From NCBI GenBank assembly GCA_947474905.1, contig CANJKQ010000118.1, positions 1 to 5,020 of the forward strand: a stretch of DNA of 5,020 nt, written 5' to 3'. Source of the DNA: Pseudomonadota bacterium (GTDB taxonomy: Bacteria; Pseudomonadota; Alphaproteobacteria; Sphingomonadales; Sphingomonadaceae). Below, piece by piece: positions 1-5,020 of this stretch. Numbering within the stretch: position 1 is the stretch's first letter; the number at the start of each line of letters is the position of its first letter. Position numbers and translations under genes: made by a program. Under the pieces are notes generated by a model. The model was not told where the DNA came from. It made no database searches and was given only the letters and a program-made list of their open reading frames with translations.

Positions 1-932
1 ATCAGGAACGACGGCACTTTGGTCTTGAGAGCGCCGGTCTTGAGCATGTCAGACTGCATCCGCTTGAAGATGCGGACCACGCGCTTGAACTGATGCCCGG
101 TGCGGGCGCGCTTCGCGCGGCCGTTGGCGGCGTGCTGCTCGGGAAAGTTAAGCGTCCAGCTGTCAGCGGTCGAGAGGATCGCGACCCCTTCCAGCGTCTG
201 GTAGCGATTGGCATCGGACAGCCAGGTGACATGATGCAGCCGGATCGCTGGCACGACATCGACCTCGGCGCGGCTGCCAGTGATCCCTTTGATGCGGATC
301 GCCTTCTTGCCGACATCGACATTGGCGCGGCCGAAGCGGGCCGCGAGATCCTTGACGAGATTGACCCGGAGGCCGGTGAAGATCTGCTCGAACGTCAGGC
401 CGCCGTCGCTGTAGCTCAGCAACTGGTCGGCGGCAGGTCGGTGGACATTCTCGTGATATTCGACCTTCAGCAGCGGATGAACGATGCGTAGATCGATGTC
501 GGCATCGCGGCGGACATTGGTGCGGTTGAAGTAGGAGCCTTGCCCCGCGATCTTGATCCGCTGCGCGTTCAGCCAGCCATTGTCGGCGATGGCGGCGGAC
601 ACATTGGCTTCCGCGCGCTCGATGGTGCCGGCTTCCGTCGTGCTTTCGGGCCGCTCCCAATGGGAGAAGCGATCGTTCCAGGCCGAACGGGTGCGGCAGG
701 GTCCGTCCTGATCGGCCGGCGCGAAAGCGCCCGAACCTAGGAGGATATCGAGAATATTCGGCGCGGGCTGGAGGGGGCTAGGATGGGCTCCGAATAGTCC
801 CGGTAACGCCAGCGCGTTGGTTGTCGGTAACGCTGCACTAGGCTTCAAGCCAAAAAGCGACCCCAGACCATTGTTCGGAGACGACGGTTCTATTAGCTCG
901 TTGAGCCAGTTAATCTTGTCATGACCGGCCAT
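1..932 (-). CDS. CD-NTase-like nucleotidyltransferase (probable CBASS cyclase), 3' end cut off by the window
   Basis: The minus-strand frame is open from the left edge to an ATG at 930-932, giving 310 residues and no stop. CD-NTases make cyclic or linear oligonucleotide signals that activate a CBASS effector after phage infection; that is family knowledge. Visible here: GQGSYFNRTNV around residues 130-140 (the GS P-loop-like motif), DADID at 143-147 with the metal-binding pair D145/D147, and EVDVVPA at 223-229 with the third Asp D225. Further family-like blocks are NFPEQH (262-267) and HQFKRVVRIFKRM (280-292), ending in VPSFL at the edge. Recognisable homology seems to begin near SAWNDRFSHWE (83-93); residues 1-80 are a Pro/Leu/Asn-rich extension. 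No canonical ATG/GTG lies between codons 1 and 111, so codon 1 is preferred. It is preceded by a weak GGGGG at 938-942. It is the first gene of its transcript, divergent from abiEi. The effector and accessory genes cannot be seen. Other template-independent NTase families are possible but fit less well. Confidence 0.85.
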   Translation of the reverse strand, partial: MAGHDKINWLNELIEPSSPNNGLGSLFGLKPSAALPTTNALALPGLFGAHPSPLQPAPNILDILLGSGAFAPADQDGPCRTRSAWNDRFSHWERPESTTEAGTIERAEANVSAAIADNGWLNAQRIKIAGQGSYFNRTNVRRDADIDLRIVHPLLKVEYHENVHRPAADQLLSYSDGGLTFEQIFTGLRVNLVKDLAARFGRANVDVGKKAIRIKGITGSRAEVDVVPAIRLHHVTWLSDANRYQTLEGVAILSTADSWTLNFPEQHAANGRAKRARTGHQFKRVVRIFKRMQSDMLKTGALKTKVPSFL

Positions 933-951
933 CGCCGCCCCCGGTTTAAGT

Positions 952-972
952 CCTCCACAAGATGTGGTGAGG
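952..972. repeat. imperfect inverted repeat in the CD-NTase leader, possible operator or hairpin
   Basis: CCTCCACA (952-959) and TGTGGTGAGG (963-972) are complementary across an AGA spacer. The core CCACA/TGTGG is perfect, and the outer CCTC/GAGG pairs after a 2-nt bulge. It lies between the candidate -10 (974-979) and the start codon (932) of the minus-strand gene. It includes the sequence that reads GGAGGA on the minus strand (951-956), which is 18 nt from the ATG and so too far for a normal ribosome site. A repressor operator at the start point or a leader hairpin are both possible. Confidence 0.4.
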
Positions 973-973
973 C

Positions 974-1002
974 AGTGTAGGATTGAAAGGGTATCGGCAC
1001 AA
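974..1002 (-). promoter_or_regulatory. candidate promoter for the CD-NTase gene
   Basis: On the minus strand, TTGTGC (1002-997) is followed by a 17-nt spacer and TACACT (979-974). The -35 is a poor match to TTGACA (first three bases only) and the -10 matches TATAAT at four of six positions. The spacing is ideal and would put the start point near 967, upstream of the ATG at 932. No other pair in the gap looked better for this direction, but GC-rich alphaproteobacterial promoters are weakly conserved. Confidence 0.3.
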
Positions 1003-1014
1003 TCTTTTGCCGCT

Positions 1015-1042
1015 TTGGCCCAACGACAGTCCGTGTTACAAA
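1015..1042 (+). promoter_or_regulatory. candidate promoter for the abiEi-abiEii operon
   Basis: TTGGCC (1015-1020) and TACAAA (1037-1042) are separated by 16 nt. Each matches its consensus hexamer at four of six positions. The predicted start near 1049 leaves a leader of about 33 nt before the ATG at 1082. CTCTGAGAG (1045-1053) is a small palindrome at the predicted start point, and TCTGAG recurs at 1066-1071, exactly 20 bp downstream of its first copy at 1046-1051. Such spacing would place both on one face of the helix, as expected for a repressor site. Confidence 0.28.
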
Positions 1043-1081
1043 ACCTCTGAGAGATTTTGATTCCATCTGAGGATTCGTCAC

Positions 1082-1702
1082 ATGGCCGCCGCGCCAGAGA
1101 CCCAGCGAGACCGGCTGCGCGACCTGCTTGTTCAGCACCCCGTTGCGCGGGCGCAAGAGCTGCGCAATGCGGGCATCGCCGCCGCCACGATCGCGCGCGC
1201 CGTGAAGGATGGCGAGGTCGAGCGCATCAGTCGCGGCCTCTACCAGCGGCCGGAAGCGTCGATCGATGCTGCGCACGCGCTTGCCGAAACAGCAAAGCGA
1301 ATTCCTAAAGGGGTGATCGCAATGGTCTCGGCGCTCGCCTTCCACGGGCTCACCGATCAGATGCCGCGCAAGGTCTGGGTCGCGATCGGGCCGGGCGACT
1401 GGTCACCTGTCCCTTCCTATCCGCCGACCCGGATTGTCCGCTTCAGTGAAAAATATCTGCGGGAGGGAATCGAGCATCACATGATCTCGGGCATCAGCGT
1501 TCCGATCTACTCGGTCCCAAAGACGCTCGCCGACCTGTTCCGTAATTCCAAGCTGGTCGATCGCTCGGTAGCGATGGAAGGGCTGCGCGCCGCACTTGAG
1601 CAACGCAAGGCCACACCGGGGGCGATCGCCGAAGCGGCAAAGGCCGGCGGCGCCTGGCGCATCATGCGGCCTTATCTCGAGGCGCTCACGTTCAATGGCT
1701 AG
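1082..1702 (+). CDS. abiEi: type IV toxin-antitoxin system antitoxin, AbiEi family
   Basis: A 206-residue protein with the AbiEi layout. Residues about 8-54 form an N-terminal winged helix-turn-helix ending in the typical RISRGLY (48-54). A C-terminal AbiEi domain follows, beginning near VSALAFHGLT (82-91). In this family the N-terminal domain binds DNA and represses the operon, while the C-terminal domain is needed to counter the toxin; AbiEi and AbiEii are not thought to form a stable complex (type IV). The ATG at 1082 has a good GAGGA (1069-1073) 8 nt upstream, which decides the start. The gene ends inside the toxin gene: its TAG (1700-1702) overlaps the abiEii start by 8 bp. It is divergent from the CD-NTase gene. 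Length is usual for the family and nothing appears broken. Confidence 0.93.
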   Translation: MAAAPETQRDRLRDLLVQHPVARAQELRNAGIAAATIARAVKDGEVERISRGLYQRPEASIDAAHALAETAKRIPKGVIAMVSALAFHGLTDQMPRKVWVAIGPGDWSPVPSYPPTRIVRFSEKYLREGIEHHMISGISVPIYSVPKTLADLFRNSKLVDRSVAMEGLRAALEQRKATPGAIAEAAKAGGAWRIMRPYLEALTFNG

Positions 1703-2558
1703 GGAGCCGGTCAACCGGGCGGCGTCGGTCAAGGATCGACTGCTCAACCTTGCTCGGCGCGATGGCCGTGTCTTCGACGTCGTGCTTGTGCGCTACGCAT
1801 TGGAACGCCTGCTCTATCGGCTGTCGGTCTCCGAGCACCGCGATCGCTTCGTGCTGAAGGGCGGCATGCTGGTCACGATCTGGCTGGCCGGGGACAATCG
1901 CGAAACCCGCGACGCGGATTTCCTCGGCCATGGCGATGCCAGTGAAGCGACAATCCGGGCGACGTTCGCCGAGATCATGGCAATCGCGAGCGATGATGGT
2001 CTGCGGTTTGACATCGACAACATGACCGCCACGACCATCCGCGACGACATGGAATATGGCGGCATCCGCCTGCGCGTGCCGGCCTATCTGGAACGGACCC
2101 GGATACCGATGGTGATCGACATCGGCTTTGGCGACGCGCTGCCGGCGCCGCCCGACGAACTGGACTATCCGACCCTTCTCGACATGGAGGTGCCACGGAT
2201 TCGTTCCTATCCGCCGGCCACCGTCATCGCCGAGAAGTTTCAGGCGATGGTCGCGCTCGGCATCGGCAATGGCCGGATGAAGGACTATTATGATCTTTGG
2301 GCGCTGCCGCAGGTCATGCCGATCACCGACGACGACCTGGACGCAGCGATCCAGGCGACGTTCGAACGGCGCCGGACCGATATCCCCCGCTCGCGGCCGC
2401 CCGGCTTGTCGCGCGAGCTGGTCGATGACGAGACCAAGCAGCGCCAATGGCGCGCCTACGCCGCGTCGATCGAACTCGAAGGCGTATCGTTGGCCGAAGT
2501 CGTTGAGGCGATCTGGGCGTTCGTCGGATCGTCCTGCCAGCGCCTGACGGAACGCTGA
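1695..2558 (+). CDS. abiEii: nucleotidyltransferase toxin, AbiEii/AbiGii family (type IV TA)
   Basis: A 287-residue protein of the AbiEii (DUF1814) family, GTP- or NTP-binding nucleotidyltransferases that arrest growth and give abortive phage resistance. Conserved blocks are in order. FVLKGGM (52-58) plus RETRDADF (69-76) form motif I, with D73/D75 as likely metal ligands. VIDIGF (140-145) is motif II with D142, IAEK (178-181) is motif III, and RMKDYYDLW (194-202) is motif IV with K196/D197. The frame is open upstream to an ATG at 1596, but that would bury 33 extra residues inside abiEi. ATG 1695 begins MAREPVNR and gives an 8-bp stop/start overlap, fitting translational coupling. GAGG at 1679-1682 lies 12 nt upstream, so reinitiation is likely. 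The TGA ends 10 bp before the stop of the convergent relaxase gene. All key residues are present, so the toxin is probably active. Confidence 0.93.
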   Translation: MAREPVNRAASVKDRLLNLARRDGRVFDVVLVRYALERLLYRLSVSEHRDRFVLKGGMLVTIWLAGDNRETRDADFLGHGDASEATIRATFAEIMAIASDDGLRFDIDNMTATTIRDDMEYGGIRLRVPAYLERTRIPMVIDIGFGDALPAPPDELDYPTLLDMEVPRIRSYPPATVIAEKFQAMVALGIGNGRMKDYYDLWALPQVMPITDDDLDAAIQATFERRRTDIPRSRPPGLSRELVDDETKQRQWRAYAASIELEGVSLAEVVEAIWAFVGSSCQRLTER

Positions 2559-2568
2559 TCCACCGACC

Positions 2569-4551
2569 TCATAAAATGCTCGGCCCGCTCCGCCCACGCC
2601 CGAAGCTCCAGCTGATCCCGTCGCCGCGCATGATGCCGGACACGCTCTTGCCGACATGGCGGTCGAGCACCGGCCGCCACGGTACGAGCGTGAACTCGCG
2701 AGACTTCTCGACCAGCGCGAACCGCCCGCTCATTGTGTCGACCGGTCGGCGATAGACGCCGCTCACGCGCGCGTCGGTCTCGCTCTCGACGAACGGTATC
2801 CCAATTTCACGCGATAGCTGCGCACCAACACGGAGCAACTCGCGCCGCTGCAGCGCCTCGATCATGCCAGCGCGGTAGGCGACGCGCCCGTCTGTTTCTT
2901 CGGCAAACCCCTGCGCGATCAGCCATTGCCGCCGCCGCACCTGAGCATCGCGGGCATCATGCCCGAACCCCGCATCGCGCAGCGGCGCCGGATCGGCGGC
3001 GACCAGCTCACGGTCGAGCCAGGTGGCAGCCTCGGCGCCGATCAGCTTTTCCAGCGGCTGCGGAGAAAGCGTTTCGACCGCTACCGGCCGCTCCTTCGAT
3101 CGTGCCGCTTCATAAGCAGCGGCACGATCGAGATGATCGGGCGCAACGATCCATGTTCCGTCGGCTTCGCGCGTGACGCCCCCGGTCAGCCGCCGCATCG
3201 CCTCCAGCCGGCGGACATGGGTTTCAGCGAACGCCTCGGTAGCAGACGGGTCATGGCGAAGGTGTGCGTCGACATCGTAGCGCCCGCCATTGGCCGCGGC
3301 GACGGCCGCGACAGTGCGATCGGCCTCGCGGATGCCAACCGAGACCGGCGCGATCCGCACGATCGCGCCGTTGGCATGCGGGTCGACATTCTCGCCCTTG
3401 CCGATCTCGACATAATGGCTCCGGCCATCGGTGGCTTCGACCAGCAGATAGTGGCGATCGCGGAGTTCGTCCGAGAGACCGCGTTCGATCACGCGGCCGA
3501 CCAGCGGCCGGACATCTGCCGCGCCAGGCTCGTAGATGGCTTGATCGGCAAACGCTGGCGTTGCCCCACGCGCGGTGAAGGCGCGCTGCATGGTGCGGAT
3601 GATATCGCCGCGCTCGCCCATACGCTTCAGCGTGTCGGCGAAATCGGGCGCGAGCCGCCAGGTGGAGGCGCCCATCTGTGTGGCGAGACCGAGGCGTTCG
3701 AGCTTGCGGAGTCGCCCCATCCGGACGGTCTGGTCGAACGCATCGTTTGCGCCCGAGCTGACAAGCCGGCCAGCGTCGGCATCGCGCAACAGATTGCGGT
3801 CGATGCTGGTGAGGCGTTCCTGATCGACCTCGCCGCGTAGCTTGTCCTGGATCGCATCGGTCGTCCGCGGCCCAAGATCAATATCGACCAGTTCGGCAGC
3901 GCGCTCGCGCATGCCCTGCGTGATATATTCGCGGGCGATGATCAGGTCTTTGCCCCGGTCATCCTTGCCGCGCAGGATGACGTGGGTGTGGGGGTGGCCG
4001 GTGTTGAAGTGATCGACCGCCACCCAATCGAGCTTCGTGCCGAGATCTTCTTCCATGCGCGCTATCAGCCGACGTGTCAGATTCTTGAGATCGTCATACT
4101 CGGCGCCGTCCTCCGGCGAGACGATGAACCGGAACTGGTGGCGGTCGTCCTGCGCCTGGTCGAGCCACGCCTTGCCGTCGACCTTGTCGGCGTCGGCGCC
4201 ATAGAGCTGGCCGCGTCCTCCGTCGCGGGTCGTGCCGTCGCGCTCGACATAACGCATATGCGCCCGCGCCGCCGCCAACCCCTTGCCGGAGAGCTTCACG
4301 ATCCGCGATTTGATGATGACACGGCGCGCGCGAAACGCGGCATAGCGGTCGCGGCTGCCGAGCACGCGCCCGACCCCCGAGCCGCGTCCAATCCGGCTGC
4401 CGTCGAACCGACTGCGCCGGCCTGGCGCCGCGTTGCCGCCGCGGGCGAGGTTAGCTGCTGCAAGAACCTTGGACAGGAACTTGCACCCCTGCTTGCTGCC
4501 TTTAGCGCGCATACGCCCCAGGCGTGGTTCGAATTCGTCGTCGTTGAACAT
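2569..4551 (-). CDS. relaxase/mobilisation nuclease with C-terminal DUF3363 domain
   Basis: A 660-residue HUH relaxase that would nick oriT, stay covalently bound to the 5' end and lead the strand to the recipient cell. From the N terminus: a basic segment (FEPRLGRMR, 7-15); RYVERDG (100-106), where Y101 is a candidate catalytic Tyr; RHQFRFIVSPEDG (137-149); and the histidine cluster HFNTGHPHTHVILRG (181-195), with H181, H186, H188 and H190 as metal ligands. The C-terminal half is DUF3363-like: HYLLVEATDGRSHYVEIG and the terminal VSGIMRGDGISWSFG are typical. The frame is open to an ATG at 4665, but relatives usually begin close to a DDxFxPRLGR block, so ATG 4549-4551 (MFNDDEFEPRLGR) is chosen. 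ATG 4590 (MLGVHSAF, with GGAG just upstream) is the alternative. Neither start has a perfect ribosome site. The gene is full length and uninterrupted. It is convergent with abiEii and downstream of an oriT-like region. Confidence 0.93.
   Translation of the reverse strand: MFNDDEFEPRLGRMRAKGSKQGCKFLSKVLAAANLARGGNAAPGRRSRFDGSRIGRGSGVGRVLGSRDRYAAFRARRVIIKSRIVKLSGKGLAAARAHMRYVERDGTTRDGGRGQLYGADADKVDGKAWLDQAQDDRHQFRFIVSPEDGAEYDDLKNLTRRLIARMEEDLGTKLDWVAVDHFNTGHPHTHVILRGKDDRGKDLIIAREYITQGMRERAAELVDIDLGPRTTDAIQDKLRGEVDQERLTSIDRNLLRDADAGRLVSSGANDAFDQTVRMGRLRKLERLGLATQMGASTWRLAPDFADTLKRMGERGDIIRTMQRAFTARGATPAFADQAIYEPGAADVRPLVGRVIERGLSDELRDRHYLLVEATDGRSHYVEIGKGENVDPHANGAIVRIAPVSVGIREADRTVAAVAAANGGRYDVDAHLRHDPSATEAFAETHVRRLEAMRRLTGGVTREADGTWIVAPDHLDRAAAYEAARSKERPVAVETLSPQPLEKLIGAEAATWLDRELVAADPAPLRDAGFGHDARDAQVRRRQWLIAQGFAEETDGRVAYRAGMIEALQRRELLRVGAQLSREIGIPFVESETDARVSGVYRRPVDTMSGRFALVEKSREFTLVPWRPVLDRHVGKSVSGIMRGDGISWSFGRGRSGPSIL
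3096..3131. repeat. 14-bp perfect inverted repeat inside the relaxase gene
   Basis: TCGATCGTGCCGCT (3096-3109) and AGCGGCACGATCGA (3118-3131) are exact reverse complements, separated by the 8-nt loop TCATAAGC. Within the coding frame it specifies a stretch reading LDRAAAYEAARSK, so the symmetry partly reflects the repeated Ala-Arg/Asp-Arg coding. A shorter inner pairing, GCTT/AAGC, competes for the loop. No T-run follows on either strand, so it is not an intrinsic terminator. Confidence 0.75.
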
Positions 4552-4660
4552 GGCCCGGACACCGGAAAATGCAGAGTGAACGCCGAGCATGACTCCGCGC
4601 GCTGCAGCTGAAAACCGGTGCCAAATTAAGTGAGGAGTTCTGCGGTGTCGCGCGGGGCAT

Positions 4661-4696
4661 GGCACCAGCGCCGCCCCCTTGGTGCCAACGGCACCA
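4661..4696. repeat. GGCACCA / TGGTGCC inverted and direct repeats
   Basis: GGCACCA (4661-4667), TGGTGCC (4680-4686) and GGCACCA (4690-4696) form overlapping alternatives. The second and third make a 7-bp palindrome around AAC, and the first and second a wider hairpin. The A-run after the third copy (4698-4703) is on the wrong side to make this a plus-strand terminator, and the minus strand has no T-run after the stem. Repeated binding sites for a relaxosome or regulatory protein are more likely. Confidence 0.55.
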
Positions 4697-4723
4697 GAAA
4701 AAACGATGTGCAGACAAGGGCTT

Positions 4724-4764
4724 ATGGTGTCCGGTCGCAGACCGGCACCATTGCTTCATCTTGC
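4724..4764 (+). other. candidate origin of transfer (hairpin plus nick-like site)
   Basis: The arms 4724-4736 (ATGGTGTCCGGTC) and 4740-4751 (GACCGGCACCAT) pair over 12 bp with one bulged T and a GCA loop. Five bases later comes CATCTTG followed by C (4757-4764). The IncP/Ti-type nick region known for MOBP relaxases is YATCCTG/Y, so this differs at one pyrimidine, and the predicted cut is between 4763 and 4764. An inverted repeat just 5' of nic is the usual layout of such origins, and the site lies about 210 bp upstream of the relaxase start. Assignment rests on pattern and position only. Confidence 0.55.
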
Positions 4765-4834
4765 CTTACGCCAAATCCCCCTGAAAACCGCCAATTCCAG
4801 CCTCTTCCCGTCCGAACCCCAAGCGAGCCGAGGC

Positions 4835-4870
4835 AAAAAGAAGAGCGACGCTCTTACATGAGCGCCGCTC
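4835..4870 (-). terminator. intrinsic terminator of the right-edge gene
   Basis: On the minus strand GAGCGGCGCTC (4870-4860) pairs with GAGCGTCGCTC (4853-4843) as an 11-bp stem with a single G-U pair and a 6-nt ATGTAA loop. TTCTTTTT (4842-4835) follows at once. It begins 18 nt after the stop codon of the gene at the right edge. It should therefore end that transcript before the oriT-like region, making the relaxase a separate transcription unit. Confidence 0.85.
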
Positions 4871-4887
4871 CTCGATCCGTGTGATGA

Positions 4888-5020
4888 TCATCCCTGCGCG
4901 AACGCCTCGCGTGCCGCCCGTTCGCGCCCGAATGTGCGCCTGCCCATCATCCCGTGCGCGTTGCCATCGCCATCGACGATCATCACCGCGACGAACCATT
5001 CGCCGTCCAGCCGCCCCAGG
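4888..5020 (-). CDS. C-terminal 43 residues of an unrecognised protein, 5' part off the right edge
   Basis: A minus-strand frame enters from the right edge and stops at a TGA (4890-4888). The visible end reads as real protein: a hydrophobic strand around EWFVAVMIVDGDG (residues 7-19 of the visible part), then GMMGRRTFGRE and a charged, Ala-rich tail ending in AFAQG. Codon choice is strongly G/C at third positions, like the other genes. An intrinsic terminator 18 nt after the stop supports a genuine gene end. I do not recognise the family. Position next to a relaxase and oriT suggests a conjugation or element-maintenance role, but that is only inference. Confidence 0.6.
   Translation of the reverse strand, partial: LGRLDGEWFVAVMIVDGDGNAHGMMGRRTFGRERAAREAFAQG

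Larger units (their letters stand above)
933..1081. promoter_or_regulatory. divergent intergenic control region between the CD-NTase gene and abiEi
   Basis: This 149-bp gap is the only non-coding space between two genes transcribed away from each other, so it should hold both promoters. It is visibly richer in A/T than the genes around it. It contains candidate promoter elements for each direction, an imperfect inverted repeat near the CD-NTase start, and a TCTGAG direct repeat near the abiEi start. AbiEi antitoxins are known to repress their own operons by binding upstream repeats, so this is where AbiEi would be expected to bind. Control of the cyclase gene by AbiEi is inference only. Confidence 0.7.
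4552..4887. other. non-coding stretch upstream of the relaxase gene, with probable oriT
   Basis: No convincing gene is seen in these 336 bases. The short plus-strand frames (4630-4884, 4679-4861) and the minus frames have no family features. The stretch instead holds GGCACC/GGTGCC elements at 4617, 4661, 4681, 4690 and 4744, a strong hairpin at 4724-4751, a nick-like CATCTTG/C at 4757-4764, and an intrinsic terminator at 4835-4870. No clear promoter for the relaxase gene could be picked out, though it must start here or read through from the right. Confidence 0.7.

Noticed and set aside
93..491. Plus-strand open frame of 132 codons
   Set aside because: It lies antisense to the catalytic part of the CD-NTase gene, shows no domain motif, and its acidic repeats are the mirror of GC-rich codons on the other strand.
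163..660. Minus-strand open frame of 165 codons
   Set aside because: It is a shifted frame of the CD-NTase gene, with an Arg/Pro/Cys-rich translation typical of an out-of-frame reading.
1596..1694. Upstream ATG 1596 for the toxin gene
   Set aside because: It would add 33 basic residues translated from inside abiEi. The ATG at 1695 gives the usual family N terminus and a coupled overlap.
1692..2657. Minus-strand open frame of 321 codons
   Set aside because: It is fully antisense to abiEii, whose motifs are unambiguous; the His/Arg/Gly-rich translation has no recognisable domain.
2926..3840. Plus-strand open frame of 304 codons
   Set aside because: It is antisense to the middle of the relaxase gene, without family motifs or a ribosome site.
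3982..4611. Plus-strand open frame of 209 codons
   Set aside because: It is antisense to the relaxase N-terminal region that encodes the histidine cluster, and no domain is visible.
4552..4665. Extended relaxase start at 4665
   Set aside because: The extra 38 residues look non-conserved and overlap the GGCACC repeats; the family-like N terminus begins at ATG 4551.
4680..4703. Palindrome followed by an A-run, considered as a terminator
   Set aside because: The run is A on the plus strand after the stem, and on the minus strand the T-run comes before the stem, so neither direction makes an intrinsic terminator.
1..5020. tRNA, rRNA, CRISPR array, insertion sequence or attachment site
   Set aside because: No cloverleaf, regularly spaced repeats, transposase motif, terminal inverted repeats or paired direct repeats around a gene block were seen.

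Overview
The window is GC-rich (roughly 60-65 % by eye) with the codon habits of an alphaproteobacterium. The mix of a DUF3363 relaxase, an AbiE pair and a cyclase suggests accessory DNA, either an integrative conjugative/mobilisable element or a plasmid, probably from a sphingomonad-like host. The host call is an inference from gene style, not a proof.

Left part (1-932, minus strand): the first 310 residues of a CD-NTase-like nucleotidyltransferase, the signalling enzyme of CBASS anti-phage systems. It runs off the left edge. It keeps the GS motif, the DxD pair and the third Asp, and carries an odd low-complexity N-terminal extension of about 80 residues. Any CBASS effector would lie beyond position 1.

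Positions 933-1081 are a 149-bp divergent control region with candidate back-to-back promoters and an inverted repeat. To its right lies a complete type IV toxin-antitoxin operon on the plus strand: AbiEi antitoxin (1082-1702) and AbiEii nucleotidyltransferase toxin (1695-2558), overlapping by 8 bp. Two unrelated nucleotidyltransferase-based defence modules are therefore transcribed away from one another from one short region.

Only 10 bp after the toxin, a convergent minus-strand gene (2569-4551) encodes a full-length HUH relaxase with a C-terminal DUF3363 region. Upstream of it (4552-4887) is a non-coding stretch. It holds clustered GGCACC repeats, a strong imperfect hairpin and, 5 bp beyond that hairpin, a CATCTTG/C site resembling the IncP-type nick consensus. 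This is a good oriT candidate. A clear intrinsic terminator (4835-4870) ends a further minus-strand gene, of which only the last 43 codons are present at the right edge.

Together this looks like the mobilisation end of a mobile element carrying defence cargo next to its relaxase. Most other long open frames are antisense or shifted shadows of these five genes.
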